A DNA stretch of 64,000 nucleotides from Intestinimonas sp052065695 (GTDB taxonomy: Bacteria > Bacillota > Clostridia > Oscillospirales > Oscillospiraceae). Of this stretch, positions 39,727-48,183 are shown in pieces (the stretch's first letter is position 1; each line of letters opens with the position of its first letter). The notes under the pieces are model-generated. The model had not been told where the DNA came from, ran no database searches, and saw only the letters and a program-made list of their open reading frames with translations. The stretch lies in contig NZ_JBQHTM010000009.1 in NCBI RefSeq assembly GCF_052065695.1, positions 21,530-85,529 on the forward strand, read 5' to 3'. Made by a program: the position numbers and the translations under genes.

Positions 39727-40707
39727 ATGGCAGAAAAACAGAGCCAGGCCTGCGCTACGCCCTTCCGTACCATGATCGGCGGGCAGGCCCTCATCGAAGG
39801 GATCATGATGATGGGTCCCGACAAGAAATCCATCGTGGTCCGCCGCCCCGACGGGGGGCTGGAGGTCAAGACCGAGGAGCGCAAGCTCATCAAAGACCGC
39901 CATCCGATCCTGGGCTGGCCCTTCATCCGGGGTGTGGTCAACTTTTGCGTGTCCATGTATACCGGCGTCACCGCTCTAATGTACTCGGCGGAATTTTACC
40001 CCGAGGACGATGAGCCGGAGGAGCCTTCCCGCTTCGAGAAGTGGCTGGACGAGAAGCTGGGCAGCGAGAAGGCAATGGCCTTCTTCACAACCCTGGCCGT
40101 CATCATCGGTATGGCCTTCTCCGTGGGCCTTTTCTTCGTGCTCCCCACGCTCCTGTCCGGCGGCGTCATGTGGTTTTTCCCTAATATCCCGCTGTGGGTC
40201 CGCAACCTGGTGGAGGGGGCCACCCGGGTGGTCATCTTTCTGGGCTACCTGATTTTGTGCTCCAAGACCAAGAGCATTCGAAGGGTGTTCTCTTACCATG
40301 GCGCCGAGCACAAGACCATCTTCTGCTACGAAAAGGGCCTGGAACTCACCATTGAGAACGTTCGGATCCAGCCTAAGCACCACCCCCGCTGCGGAACCAG
40401 CTTCCTCTTCGTGGTCATTGTGGTGTCCATCCTGCTCTCCAGCATCGTTTTCTCCTTCTGGAAGTTTACCAACCCCTGGCTGCGGACCCTGGTCCACCTG
40501 GTCCTGCTTCCGGTGGTGGTGGGCCTCACCTGGGAGATCAACCGCTATGTGGGCGGACATGACAACCTGTTGTGCCGGGCCATCCGGCGGCCGGGTATGG
40601 CTATCCAGCGATGGACTACCTTTGAGCCCGACGACTCCATGATCGAGGTGGGCATTGAGGCCCTCAAGCAGGTGCTGCCGGAAGAAAAGGGAAAGGATCA
40701 GTGGTAA
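39727..40707 (+). CDS. DUF1385 family membrane protein
   Basis: ATG 39727 (MAEKQSQACATPFRTMIGGQALIEG) after AGAGGAG. A 326-residue protein of the DUF1385 family, seen by the N-terminal GGQALIEGIMMMGP, then RGVVNF, four or five membrane segments and the conserved SYHGAEHKTIFCYEKGLELT and CGTSFLFVV. The family is widespread in Firmicutes, usually beside prmC and prfA as here. Its role is unknown; it has been linked to ribosome-release gene clusters only by position. Confidence 0.92.
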   Translation: MAEKQSQACATPFRTMIGGQALIEGIMMMGPDKKSIVVRRPDGGLEVKTEERKLIKDRHPILGWPFIRGVVNFCVSMYTGVTALMYSAEFYPEDDEPEEPSRFEKWLDEKLGSEKAMAFFTTLAVIIGMAFSVGLFFVLPTLLSGGVMWFFPNIPLWVRNLVEGATRVVIFLGYLILCSKTKSIRRVFSYHGAEHKTIFCYEKGLELTIENVRIQPKHHPRCGTSFLFVVIVVSILLSSIVFSFWKFTNPWLRTLVHLVLLPVVVGLTWEINRYVGGHDNLLCRAIRRPGMAIQRWTTFEPDDSMIEVGIEALKQVLPEEKGKDQW

Positions 40708-40750
40708 ATTCGGAAAAACCCTGATATCAAAACAGACAGAGGGTGATTCT

Positions 40751-41614
40751 ATGGCGACCACCTACAACAATCTATACCTGGATACCCGAAAACGCCTGCG
40801 GGCCCACGGGGTGGAAATGGCCCAGCTGGAGGCCCGGGAACTGGTGTGTTTTGCCGCCGACAAGACCCGGGAGCAGTTTTTCCGGGATCTGTCTCTTTAC
40901 GCATCCAAAGAGGTGGAGGAGAAGGTGGAAGAGCTGACCCAACGGCGTCTGGCCGGGGAGCCGGTGGCTTACATCATCGGGGAGTGGGAGTTTTACGGCC
41001 TGCCCCTGGACATCTCCAGGGACGTTCTCATTCCCCGGTCCGATACCGAGGTGCTGGCCGAGCGGGCCATTCTGCTGGCCAAGGCGGCGGGAGAGGGGGC
41101 CCGGGTGCTGGACCTGTGCGCCGGAAGTGGCTGCGTGGGTCTGGCGGTGGCCGCTCACGCCCCCAACTGCCGGGTGGTGCTGGCCGACCTATCCGAGGCG
41201 GCCTTGCGCATCTGCAAACAGAATGTCCGCCGCAACAACCTCAACGCCCGGGTGACCTGCGTCCAGGCCGACGCCACCCAGGCACCGGCGGCCAGCCTGT
41301 GGGATTTTGACGTCATTGCCTGCAATCCACCCTACATCCCCCACAAGGACCTGCCCGACTTGGACGTGTCGGTGCGGGACTACGAGCCCTGGGCCGCCTT
41401 GGATGGCGGCCTGGATGGGCTGGACTTTTACCGGGACATCGCCCAGCGTTGGGGCACCGCCCTGCGGCTGGGTGGCAGTCTTATCTTTGAGGTTGGCATC
41501 GGACAGGCAGCCGATGTGGAGAAGATCATGGCCCAGAACGGATTTGAAAATATTGTGACCCACCAGGACACCCAGGGCATCTGGCGTGTAGTGGAGGGGA
41601 CCGCCAACCATTGA
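40751..41614 (+). CDS. prmC: PrmC, peptide chain release factor glutamine methyltransferase
   Basis: ATG 40751 (MATTYNNLYLDTRKRLRAHG). The 287-residue protein has an N-terminal helical domain and a C-terminal methyltransferase domain with VLDLCAGSGCVGLAVA and the catalytic NPPY (ACNPPYIPH). It methylates the GGQ glutamine of release factors using S-adenosylmethionine. Length normal. It follows the DUF1385 gene by 43 bp. Confidence 0.94.
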   Translation: MATTYNNLYLDTRKRLRAHGVEMAQLEARELVCFAADKTREQFFRDLSLYASKEVEEKVEELTQRRLAGEPVAYIIGEWEFYGLPLDISRDVLIPRSDTEVLAERAILLAKAAGEGARVLDLCAGSGCVGLAVAAHAPNCRVVLADLSEAALRICKQNVRRNNLNARVTCVQADATQAPAASLWDFDVIACNPPYIPHKDLPDLDVSVRDYEPWAALDGGLDGLDFYRDIAQRWGTALRLGGSLIFEVGIGQAADVEKIMAQNGFENIVTHQDTQGIWRVVEGTANH

Positions 41615-41652
41615 CGCCGGCGCTGCCGGCACTGAGAACGGAGTGAAGTAGT

Positions 41653-42765
41653 TTGGCAGAAAAAAAGAAATCCATAGTTGAGGCGGCCGCCCCCGCCAGC
41701 GATAAGAAAAAGGCCCTGGAGACCTGTATGGCCCAGATTGAGCGGACCTACGGTAAGGGCTCCATTATGCGCCTGGGCGAGAATTCCGGTGTGGTGGTGG
41801 AGGCCATTCCCACCGGTTCCCTGTCCCTGGACCTGGCCCTGGGTATCGGCGGCGTGCCTCGGGGACGAATCATCGAGATCTACGGCCCCGAGTCCTCCGG
41901 TAAGACCACCTTGGCTCTCCACATTGTGGCCGAAGCCCAGAAGCGGGGAGGCGAGGTGGCCTTCATTGACGCTGAGCACGCCCTGGACCCCTCCTACGCC
42001 CGTGCTCTGGGGGTGGACATCGACTCCATGCTCATCTCCCAGCCCGACACCGGTGAGCAGGGCCTGGAGATCTGCGAGGCCCTGGTCCGCTCTGGCGCCA
42101 TCGACGTGGTGGTGGTAGACTCCGTGGCCGCCCTTACCCCTAAAGCGGAGATTGAGGGTGACATGGGCGACTCCCACGTGGGTCTGCTGGCCCGCCTCAT
42201 GAGCCAGGCTTTGCGGAAACTGGCCGGTTCCATCGCCAAGACCAACTGTATCGTCATTTTTATCAACCAGCTGCGGGAAAAGGTGGGCGTCATGTACGGC
42301 AATCCGGAGGTCACCACCGGCGGTCGGGCCCTGAAGTTCTACGCCTCCGTCCGTATGGATGTGCGGAAGGTGGAAACGTTGAAGAACGGCTCCGAGATGA
42401 TCGGCAACCACGTTCGGGTGAAGGTGGTCAAGAACAAGGTGGCCCCCCCCTTCCGGCAGGCGGAGTTCGACATCATGTTCGGCCAGGGCATCGCCAAGAC
42501 CGGTGAGCTCATCGACCTGGGCGTCCAGCTGGACCTGGTGCAGAAGTCGGGCTCCTGGTTCGCCATGGGGGAGACCCGCATGGGCCAGGGCAAGGAGGCC
42601 GCCAAGCAGTACCTGCTGGACAACCCCGAGGTGGCTGAGCAGCTGGAGGCCGACATCCGGGCCAACTCCTACAAGCTGCTGCCCACCCAGGCCAAGGCGG
42701 CCGCCAAGGCCGCCGGACGGGCGGTAGACGTGACCGCCGAGGATTTCGAGGATGCGGATCAGTAA
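41653..42765 (+). CDS. recA: RecA recombinase
   Basis: A TTG-start protein of 370 residues. The Walker A loop GPESSGKTT is near residue 77-85, Walker B is VVVVDSVAAL and the L2-type loop contains NPEVTTGGRALKFYAS. It binds single-stranded DNA, catalyses strand exchange and switches on the SOS response. recX overlaps its end by 14 bp. I see no clear LexA box directly in front. Confidence 0.97.
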   Translation: MAEKKKSIVEAAAPASDKKKALETCMAQIERTYGKGSIMRLGENSGVVVEAIPTGSLSLDLALGIGGVPRGRIIEIYGPESSGKTTLALHIVAEAQKRGGEVAFIDAEHALDPSYARALGVDIDSMLISQPDTGEQGLEICEALVRSGAIDVVVVDSVAALTPKAEIEGDMGDSHVGLLARLMSQALRKLAGSIAKTNCIVIFINQLREKVGVMYGNPEVTTGGRALKFYASVRMDVRKVETLKNGSEMIGNHVRVKVVKNKVAPPFRQAEFDIMFGQGIAKTGELIDLGVQLDLVQKSGSWFAMGETRMGQGKEAAKQYLLDNPEVAEQLEADIRANSYKLLPTQAKAAAKAAGRAVDVTAEDFEDADQ

Positions 42766-43381
42766 GCTCTCCGCATCCAAGCATAAAAAAGGCCGCATCC
42801 TGGTCCAATTGGACAATGGAGAACTCCTCCGCATCGGTGAGCGGGAGGTGGTGGCCTTCTCCCTGTATGTGGGCAAAGAGCTCACGGGGGAGGAGAAGAA
42901 CGCCCTGGAAAATGCTGCCCGGGAGAGCGGGCTAAAGGACCGGGCCCTGGGCCTGCTCACCACCCGGCCCCTGTCCCGCAGGGAGCTCACCGACCGACTG
43001 GTGGAGCGGGCCGACGCTACGGAGGAAGAGGCCGAGGCGGTGGCCGACGAGCTGGAGCGGCTGGGGCTTCTCAACGACCGTACCTATGCCGAGACCCTGG
43101 TGCGGCACTATTCCGCCAAGGGCTACGGTCCCTACCGGCTCCGGGAGGAGCTGCGCCGACGGGGGGTACCCCGGGAATATTGGGACGAAGTCCTGGCTGA
43201 CCTGGACGACCCGTCGGAGGCCATCGATACCTTTCTGCGCCAGAAGCTCCACGGGAGGATCACCGATCGCCGGGAGCTCAAGCGGGTCTCCGACGCCCTG
43301 GCCCGCAGGGGCTACCATTGGACCGACATCAGCGCGGCATTGCGCCGCTATGACGCATCACTGGAGGAGGATGAAATATGA
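42752..43381 (+). CDS. recX: RecX, regulator of RecA
   Basis: ATG 42752, overlapping recA by 14 nt. A 209-residue helical protein with the repeated three-helix RecX units (ARESGLKDRALGLLTTRPLSRRELTDRLVERA, then YAETLVRHYSAKGYGPYRLREELRRRGV). It limits RecA filament growth. The next gene starts 4 nt before its stop. Confidence 0.92.
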   Translation: MRISKLSASKHKKGRILVQLDNGELLRIGEREVVAFSLYVGKELTGEEKNALENAARESGLKDRALGLLTTRPLSRRELTDRLVERADATEEEAEAVADELERLGLLNDRTYAETLVRHYSAKGYGPYRLREELRRRGVPREYWDEVLADLDDPSEAIDTFLRQKLHGRITDRRELKRVSDALARRGYHWTDISAALRRYDASLEEDEI

Positions 43382-43953
43382 ACGCCATGGAATGTCTGCT
43401 GACCCGACGCAGTATCCGCAAGTACAAGAGCGATCCCATCCCCCGCGAGACCCTAGAGGAGATCCTGGCGGCGGCCTGCTGTGCCCCGTCGGCCATCAAC
43501 ATGCAGCACTGGTATTTTGTCGTTATCCAGAGCCCGGAAAAGATGGCGGAGTTCCGGGAGGTGATGCGCCGGGTCATGGTGGCCTTCCACCCGGTGCTGG
43601 AGGACCGGTTCAAGAAAAATCCGGAGACCATCCAGGAGACCGAGAGCTTCCTGGTGAGTCTGGGCGGGGCCCCGGCTGTGGTGCTGGCCTTCTTCCTCAA
43701 GGACAACTTCCCCGACCGGGACGGCGCCATGCAGAGTGTCTCTGCCGCCATTGAGAACCTGATGCTGGCCGCCTGGGAGAAGGGCATCGGCTCCTGCTGG
43801 ATGTCGGCGGCCCAGCGCATGGGCTTTGGTCCGGAGCTCCAGGCCAAGTACGCCCCTGGCAAGGGCGAGTTTGTCTCCGCCATCGCCCTGGGCTATCCCG
43901 ACCAGTCTCCCAAGATGCCGCCCCGCCGGGAGGGGCGCTGCGTCTTCCTCTGA
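43378..43953 (+). CDS. nitroreductase family protein
   Basis: A 191-residue FMN-dependent nitroreductase-type protein: N-terminal CLLTRRSIRKYKSDPIPRE, AACCAPSAINMQHWYFV and the C-terminal ALGYPDQSPKMPPRREG. Such enzymes reduce nitro groups, flavins or quinones with NAD(P)H; substrate unknown. It overlaps recX by 4 nt. Paralogue of the frameshifted gene at 28656. Confidence 0.92.
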   Translation: MNAMECLLTRRSIRKYKSDPIPRETLEEILAAACCAPSAINMQHWYFVVIQSPEKMAEFREVMRRVMVAFHPVLEDRFKKNPETIQETESFLVSLGGAPAVVLAFFLKDNFPDRDGAMQSVSAAIENLMLAAWEKGIGSCWMSAAQRMGFGPELQAKYAPGKGEFVSAIALGYPDQSPKMPPRREGRCVFL

Positions 43954-43980
43954 TCTGAATAAAGAAGGAGAGCATCCACT

Positions 43981-45300
43981 TTGAAAGTTGCATTCGTATC
44001 CCTGGGCTGCGCCAAGAATCTGGTGAACACAGAGCAGATGATGGCTCTGTGCCGAGAGGCGGGCTACACCGTCACCGGGGAGCCCGAGGGGGCCGATGTG
44101 GCGGTGGTCAACACCTGCGGCTTTATTGACTCCGCCAAAAGTGAGGCCATCGACACCATTTTGTCCATCGCCCCGCTGAAAAGCGCCGGCAAGCTTAAGA
44201 AGCTGCTGGTGGCCGGCTGCCTCACCCAGCGCTACCAGGATGAGATCCTGGAGGAACTGCCCGAGGTGGACGGTATCCTGGGCACCGGCAGCTACACCGA
44301 CATTGTCCCCGCTATCCAGTCTGTGATGGAGGGGGACACTCCCACCTACTTCGGGGACATTGACCACACCATTGAGGACGGCGAGCGTATGGTGTCCACG
44401 CCCCCCTATACCGCCTATCTGAAGATCGCTGAGGGCTGCGACAACCGCTGCGCCTACTGCATCATCCCCTATCTCCGGGGCCGCTACCGCAGCCGGGACT
44501 TCGAGTCCCTGCTGGAGGAGGCCAGGGGTCTGGCGGACAGCGGGGTACAGGAGCTGCTGGTCATCGCCCAGGACATCACCCGGTACGGCACCGACCTCTA
44601 CGGCCGCCGCCGTCTGGCCGAGCTCCTCACCGAGCTTTGCAAAATGCCCTTCCACTGGGTGCGGCTCCACTACCTCTACCCCGATGAGATCGACGACGAG
44701 CTCATCGACGTCATCGCCCGAGAGCCCAAGATCGTCAAATACCTGGACATCCCCATCCAGCACATGAGCGACAAGATCCTCAAGTCCATGAACCGCCGGG
44801 GAGACAGCGCCCTCATCACCGAGGCGGTGTCCAAGCTGCGGGCTAAGATGCCCGACCTGGTGCTGCGCACCTCCATCATCGTGGGCTTCCCCGGCGAGGG
44901 GGAGGCCGAGTTCGAGGAGCTGTGTCGGCGTCTCCCTGAGCTGGATTTCCAGCGGGCCGGGGTATTCCCCTTCTCCTGCGAGGAAGGTACCCCTGCTGCC
45001 AAAATGGCCGACCAGGTCCCCGCCGACGTGGCCCAGCACCGGGCCGAGCTGCTGGTGGACCTCCAGTCCCGGGTCATGGACCGCTGGAACGAGGACCGGC
45101 TGGGCACCATCATGGAAGTCCTCTGCGAGGGCTTTGATGCCGATATGGGCTGCTGGTCGGGTCGGACCTATGCCGACTCCCCCGACATCGACGGCCACGT
45201 GTACTTTACCGCCGCCGGCACCGTGCCCGCCGGGACCTTTGTCAATGTGCGTATCACCGGCGTGTCCGACGGGGACCTGACCGGCGAGATCGAGGAGTGA
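43981..45300 (+). CDS. rimO: RimO, ribosomal protein S12 methylthiotransferase
   Basis: TTG start at 43981. The 439-residue protein has an N-terminal UPF0004 domain (SLGCAKNLVNTEQMM), a radical SAM cluster CDNRCAYCIIP (CxxxCxxC) near residue 150-160, and a C-terminal TRAM domain. It adds a methylthio group to an Asp of ribosomal protein S12 with two iron-sulfur clusters. The CAKNLVNTE motif separates RimO from MiaB. Confidence 0.94.
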   Translation: MKVAFVSLGCAKNLVNTEQMMALCREAGYTVTGEPEGADVAVVNTCGFIDSAKSEAIDTILSIAPLKSAGKLKKLLVAGCLTQRYQDEILEELPEVDGILGTGSYTDIVPAIQSVMEGDTPTYFGDIDHTIEDGERMVSTPPYTAYLKIAEGCDNRCAYCIIPYLRGRYRSRDFESLLEEARGLADSGVQELLVIAQDITRYGTDLYGRRRLAELLTELCKMPFHWVRLHYLYPDEIDDELIDVIAREPKIVKYLDIPIQHMSDKILKSMNRRGDSALITEAVSKLRAKMPDLVLRTSIIVGFPGEGEAEFEELCRRLPELDFQRAGVFPFSCEEGTPAAKMADQVPADVAQHRAELLVDLQSRVMDRWNEDRLGTIMEVLCEGFDADMGCWSGRTYADSPDIDGHVYFTAAGTVPAGTFVNVRITGVSDGDLTGEIEE

Positions 45301-45304
45301 TACC

Positions 45305-45832
45305 ATGAATACAGCCAACAAACTCACCATGACCCGAGTGGTCATGATCCCCATCTTCCTGGCGGTTTTGTACCTGGTCATCCCGCCCTACAACCATTAC
45401 ATTGCCTTGGCCATCTTTATCCTGGCCAGTATCACGGACTTCATCGACGGCTATGTGGCCCGGCACTACAACCAGATTACCGACTTCGGCAAGTTTATGG
45501 ACCCCCTGGCTGACAAGCTGCTGGTGGTCTCCGCCATGCTCTGGTTCATCGAGAGTGGGCAGATGCCTGCCTGGGCCGTCCTCATTGTGGTGGCCCGGGA
45601 GTTTGCCGTCACCGGCCTCCGGCTGGTGGCCGTGGACAATGGCCGTGTCATCGCCGCCGGCTGGTCCGGCAAGGTAAAGACCGCCTCCACCATGGTGTGT
45701 ATCTGCATCATGCTGCTGAGCATCCCGGCTTGGCTCAACACGGTGTGTGTGGCCGTCATCGTGGTCACCACCCTCTACTCCGGCGTGGAGTACTTTGTCA
45801 AGAACCGGGACGTCCTCAACTGGAACAAGTGA
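45305..45832 (+). CDS. pgsA: PgsA, phosphatidylglycerophosphate synthase
   Basis: A 175-residue membrane enzyme with the CDP-alcohol phosphotransferase motif DGYVARHYNQITDFGKFMDP (D..AR...G...D...D pattern). It makes phosphatidylglycerophosphate from CDP-diacylglycerol and glycerol 3-phosphate. It begins 4 nt after rimO, a common pair in Clostridia, and ends at a strong terminator. Confidence 0.94.
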   Translation: MNTANKLTMTRVVMIPIFLAVLYLVIPPYNHYIALAIFILASITDFIDGYVARHYNQITDFGKFMDPLADKLLVVSAMLWFIESGQMPAWAVLIVVAREFAVTGLRLVAVDNGRVIAAGWSGKVKTASTMVCICIMLLSIPAWLNTVCVAVIVVTTLYSGVEYFVKNRDVLNWNK

Positions 45833-45833
45833 G

Positions 45834-45878
45834 AAAAAGGTCCCCGGCAGTTCAAACGAACTGCCGGGGACCTTTTTT
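45834..45878. terminator. bidirectional terminator after pgsA
   Basis: AAAAAGGTCCCCGGCAGTTC and its complement GAACTGCCGGGGACCTTTTT lie around an AAAC loop with T-runs on both strands. Confidence 0.93.
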
Positions 45879-45890
45879 CGTTTTCTCCTG

Positions 45891-46391
45891 TCAAAAGGCG
45901 TGGAAGAGGGAGGCCAGCAGCCAGGTGACCACAGTCCAGATCAGCAGTGCGGTCAGGATGGCCCCCACCGTTTTCCAGAAGGTCATGGGACCGGCGGCCT
46001 GCTCCGCCCAAGCCCGGGATTGCTCTTGGGTGAGGTCCACGGCGGCGGTGTCCCGAACCGCCTCCGGGGTCCACACCGACCTGTCCCGGACCACCTTGCA
46101 GGTGCAGCTGTGGCGAAGAACATCGTTCAGGTCCCAGACCTCCTTCCAGGTAAGCCCCTGGACCGCCACGGCAGGGCTCTCCTCGGTAAGGGCCTGGGCC
46201 TCCGCCTGGGTCAGAGTGAGCCGGTCGTGGAGAATGGCGGCGGTTTTGCCGGGGTTGGGGCCGGGATCGACCAGGATCAGGGCGTACCGGGCAGGGAGGT
46301 CGGCGGTACAGAGGGGGTAGCCGCAATGGATGCAGGCGACAGCCAGGTCGGAGACCTCCTTGCCGCACTCGGGGCAGTGGATGAGGGCCAT
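45891..46391 (-). CDS. zinc-ribbon membrane protein, L7/L12-like middle domain
   Basis: I choose ATG 46391 (MALIHCPECGKEVSDLAVAC) with AAAGGAGG upstream. The 166-residue protein has a zinc ribbon with CPEC and CIHC near 6-22, a middle part that resembles the L7/L12 C-terminal/ClpS fold (LTLTQAEAQALTEESPAVAVQGLTWKEVWDLN, then CKVVRD), and one C-terminal membrane helix (VGAILTALLIWTVVTWLLA). It is a paralogue of the divergent gene at 46545. Confidence 0.6.
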   Translation of the reverse strand: MALIHCPECGKEVSDLAVACIHCGYPLCTADLPARYALILVDPGPNPGKTAAILHDRLTLTQAEAQALTEESPAVAVQGLTWKEVWDLNDVLRHSCTCKVVRDRSVWTPEAVRDTAAVDLTQEQSRAWAEQAAGPMTFWKTVGAILTALLIWTVVTWLLASLFHAF

Positions 46392-46544
46392 AGATCTTCC
46401 TCCTTTGCTGTCTCTTTGTGGTTTCATCATATCATACATCGCCTGAGCCGGGCAAGATGTGACAGAATAATGGAAAAAATCTGAGTAGTCTTGTCACATT
46501 TCAAACGGTTCAAACGATATAGAATAGTGAAAGGGGGTATGGAG

Positions 46545-47168
46545 ATGGCATTGATCTGCTGTCCGGAGTGTGGCCGGGAGGTATCGGAGCATGTCGCAGC
46601 CTGCATCCACTGTGGCGCATCCCTGAACCAAGCCCAAGAGGAACGGTTCGCTCTGGTACTTCTCTCCGTAAATACGGACTATGAGGGCCTGGTTCAACTG
46701 ATACAGGAGATAAGCAAGCTGGGGGACCGGGAACAGATCGAGACGCTACTCAGCGCGCCGCCGCTCCTTCTTCGGCGGGGATTGACGCGAAGCGAGGTTC
46801 TGTCCTTTCTGAAACGGCTGGGCTCTCGGGCCACCGTAAAGCTGGTTCGGGATGGCGGCGAGACAGAGTCCGAGCTGCTCTCCGCGCCGGAAGTTTCTCC
46901 GACCTCTCTGGAGGGACAGGGCCGGGAGAGGACCCTCTGGAAGTGGTGGTCCGGATTGAGCGTTTTCGGTGGACTTCTGCTGATGTGGTGCGCGCCTGTT
47001 TTTGGAATGTGGTTCAGATTTGTGTATAATTTACGTGCAGGTGGTATGTGGGCGGAGGATTCCGTCGTTTTCTATGCGTTTATGACGGCGGGCATCCTGC
47101 TTACCGGCCTTCTGTTCGCTGTGGGCGGAATGGTCCTCTTCTTCCGCAAGGTGCTCCGAGATATATAA
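46545..47168 (+). CDS. zinc-ribbon membrane protein, paralogue of the divergent gene
   Basis: ATG 46545 with AAGGGGG 7 nt upstream (ATG 46539 too close to it). The 207-residue protein begins MALICCPECGREVSEHVAAC, the same zinc ribbon as the minus-strand neighbour. A similar L7/L12-like repeat follows (LLSAPPLLLRRGLTRSEVLSFL, KLVRD), then two membrane segments. The shared layout and back-to-back position point to a local duplication with inversion. Function unknown. Confidence 0.6.
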   Translation: MALICCPECGREVSEHVAACIHCGASLNQAQEERFALVLLSVNTDYEGLVQLIQEISKLGDREQIETLLSAPPLLLRRGLTRSEVLSFLKRLGSRATVKLVRDGGETESELLSAPEVSPTSLEGQGRERTLWKWWSGLSVFGGLLLMWCAPVFGMWFRFVYNLRAGGMWAEDSVVFYAFMTAGILLTGLLFAVGGMVLFFRKVLRDI

Positions 47169-47177
47169 ATCTCATCA

Positions 47178-47200
47178 AGGCGTCCCCGCCGGGGACGCCT
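47178..47200 (+). terminator. hairpin after the zinc-ribbon gene
   Basis: AGGCGTCCCC-GCC-GGGGACGCCT, followed by TGACACGTTTT; the weak U-tract makes it an imperfect terminator that abuts the cys promoter. Confidence 0.65.
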
Positions 47201-47228
47201 TGACACGTTTTCCGGAACATGATAATAT
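47200..47228 (+). promoter_or_regulatory. cysE-cysS promoter
   Basis: TTGACA 47200-47205, a 17-nt spacer, TAATAT from 47223. Confidence 0.75.
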
Positions 47229-47244
47229 ACTAGAGACATAGGAG

Positions 47245-47477
47245 AAACCGGCGCGAGGAACGGAAAGAGTAGCGCGGGGGAGCGTACCGGAAAGAGAGAG
47301 ACCGTCACCGGCTGAAAGCGGTCTTACGGCAGTCCTGCGTGAAGTGCATCCGGGAGCGCGGGGGCGTAATGCCCCACGGCCAGGCCCCGTTACAGGCCCG
47401 CGAGCGAGAAACGAGAGTGGAACCGCGTACGTGGATCAACGGCGCCTCTCATGCCTTCGGGCATGAGAGGCGTTTTT
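47245..47477 (+). promoter_or_regulatory. T-box leader (probably tRNA-Cys) before cysE-cysS
   Basis: The T-box sequence AGTGGAACCGCG is at 47416-47427. It is followed by a terminator GCGCCTCTCATGCC (47442-47455) with GGGCATGAGAGGCG and TTTTT (to 47477). The upstream stem I region is folded and GC-rich; a candidate specifier TGC (Cys) lies at 47345-47347 in GAAGTGCATC. Uncharged tRNA-Cys would bind and allow readthrough. The genes behind it (cysE, cysS) fit this reading. Confidence 0.9.
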
Positions 47478-47515
47478 GCGTCTGGCCCAAACCCAGATAG
47501 AACGGGAGGTACCCC

Positions 47516-48169
47516 ATGTTCAAACGACTTTCTGAGACCCTGGGCGCCTATCAGGCCCGTGACCCGGCGGCCCGGAGCAAGCTGGAGATCTTTCTCCTCT
47601 ACCCCGGCGTCCATGCCATCATTTTCCACCGGGTGTCCCACTGGCTCTACCGTCATAAGCTCTTCTTCCTGGCCCGGCTCAATTCTCAGATCGCCCGGCA
47701 CCTCACCGGCATCGAGATCCACCCCGGCGCCCGGATCGGCCGCCGCTTCGTCATCGACCACGGCATGGGCATCGTCATCGGCGAGACCACCGAGATCGGG
47801 GACGACTGCCTCATCTACCACGGGGTCACCCTGGGCGGCACCGGCAAAGACCACGGCAAGCGCCACCCCACCCTGGGCAACAACGTGATGGTGTCCGCCG
47901 GGGCTAAGGTGCTGGGCCCCTTCAAGGTGGGGGACGGCGCCCGCATCGCCGCCAACGCCGTGGTCCTGACTGAGATCCCGCCCCAGGCCACCGCTGTGGG
48001 CGTCCCCGCACGGGTGGTGCGTATCGCCGGTGAGAAGGTGGACTTCGCCTCCTCCGTGGACCAGATCCACGTCACCGACCCAGTGCAGAAGGAGCTCCAG
48101 GCTCTTTCCTCCCGGCTGGAGTGGCTGGAAAATTATATTGATGAGCAACATAGAATGGAGAATAGATAA
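47516..48169 (+). CDS. cysE: CysE, serine O-acetyltransferase
   Basis: A 217-residue protein with an N-terminal helical part, then left-handed beta-helix hexapeptide repeats (IHPGARIGRRFVIDHGMGIVIG, YHGVTLGGTGKDHGKRHPTLG). It acetylates serine with acetyl-CoA, the first step of cysteine synthesis. ATG 47516 follows GGGAGGTACCCC. Under T-box control together with cysS, 14 bp downstream. Confidence 0.95.
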   Translation: MFKRLSETLGAYQARDPAARSKLEIFLLYPGVHAIIFHRVSHWLYRHKLFFLARLNSQIARHLTGIEIHPGARIGRRFVIDHGMGIVIGETTEIGDDCLIYHGVTLGGTGKDHGKRHPTLGNNVMVSAGAKVLGPFKVGDGARIAANAVVLTEIPPQATAVGVPARVVRIAGEKVDFASSVDQIHVTDPVQKELQALSSRLEWLENYIDEQHRMENR

Positions 48170-48183
48170 GGAGTCAGACCGCT

